Below the pieces are notes generated by a model that worked only from the letters and a program-made list of their open reading frames with translations, had not been told where the DNA came from and did no database searches. A program made the translations under genes and the position numbers. DNA of 19,809 nt from Ichthyophonus hoferi (lineage: Eukaryota > Opisthokonta > Ichthyosporea > Ichthyophonida > Ichthyophonidae), in NCBI GenBank assembly GCA_002751075.1, contig NAOQ01000065.1:83066-102874 (forward strand), in the 5' to 3' direction. Below, piece by piece: positions 19,315 through 19,809 of this stretch (position 1 is the first letter of the stretch; each line of letters opens with the position of its first letter).

Positions 19315-19376
19315 TAGGGCATAGGCAGTCTATGTAGAGCAAATCTAGGGCATAGGCAGTCTATGTAGAGCAAATC
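19315..19376. repeat. Perfect 31-bp tandem duplication
   Basis: The 31-base unit 19315-19345 is repeated exactly at 19346-19376. Each unit contains CATAG and CTATG around GCAGT, so each can form a short hairpin. Exact identity suggests a recent duplication. Confidence 0.9.
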
Positions 19377-19379
19377 GGG

Positions 19380-19809
19380 TCAGCATACCACACTAATAAG
19401 TTTAACTTGACTTCAGTAAATCCAGTAATTTCATATTCAGAGACACCCATTGGTTTGTAAGCAAACAATAGCATGCCAATCATCAGCCTGAAAAGTTTTG
19501 AAGCAATTTTTATCTATCCCATGACCAACTAAACTTAATATTTCACCTGCTAAAGTATTTCCATGACTACAAGTGTTTAGCGAAAAACTTGATCATGTCT
19601 TGTACAAAAATATTTATTGTTTATATGGTATTGTACCACTAAAATATTAAGAAACTTTTGGAATGAGTTTGCAATTAGTAATTAGGACTTGAACATCAAT
19701 TATTAATAATTAATCAACTCAATGATGTTAATAATTATGTTTAATTGGAACTAGATGTTTAGTGTAATATTATGATGCGTTACAGGGTCGTTAATCGCGA
19801 TTGTACCTT
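19380..19809. other. AT-rich end of window, no gene seen
   Basis: Runs of AATTATTAATAATTAA near 19700. No open frame or RNA gene supported. Confidence 0.5.

Overview
The window looks like AT-rich animal genomic DNA, with G+C around one third by eye. Three things point to an animal: a paired-like homeodomain exon, a helix-loop-helix exon, and a small LTR element whose primer-binding site reads TGGTAGCAGAG, the complement of the 3' end of the animal-type initiator methionine tRNA. A non-bilaterian such as a sponge or cnidarian is my guess; nothing in the window proves it. Islands of higher G+C (about 100-1030, 2440-4880, 11500-12280, 13780-14375 and 17130-19150) hold all the coding-like sequence. 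The rest is AT-rich spacer with simple repeats.

Left part, 1-5460: mostly transposon debris. A broken Ty1/copia-class retroelement lies on the + strand with recognisable reverse transcriptase (YVDD) and RNase H remains at about 3290-4880, ending in a purine tract and a probable LTR start near 4903. A coding-like stretch at 300-1030 may be older debris of the same class. Just upstream of the reverse transcriptase, at 2457-2720, is a small reading frame whose relative lies on the opposite strand at 9018-9335.

Middle part, 5460-11380: a compact non-coding LTR element (5465-6830) has paired LTRs, primer-binding site, purine tract and a near-perfect 5-bp target duplication. A third, older LTR-like copy at about 8330-8911 is interrupted by 250 bp with CAGTAG/CTACTG ends. 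Between them are three consecutive hairpins (7263-7375) directly upstream of a 94-codon open frame. Nothing here is a secure gene.

Right-centre, 11380-14700: the one convincing host locus, on the minus strand. Exon A (14374-13781) encodes an S/T/P-rich and acidic N-terminus followed by a complete Q50 paired-like homeodomain and ends exactly at a consensus splice donor. About 1.5 kb further on, exon B (12280-11515) encodes a proline/histidine/tyrosine-rich stretch, an HLH motif with no basic region, and a charged tail, followed by a possible polyadenylation signal. If both belong to one gene it would make a homeodomain + Id-like HLH protein, which I do not recognise as a known architecture. 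However, the two visible splice ends are in different phases, so an unseen small exon is needed, or these are two adjacent genes.

Right part, 14700-19809: AT-rich spacer with ATT/TAA-type repeats, a strong hairpin at 16869-16892, a G+C-richer decayed coding-like segment at 17130-19150 of unknown identity, a T21 tract and a perfect 31-bp tandem duplication at 19315-19376.
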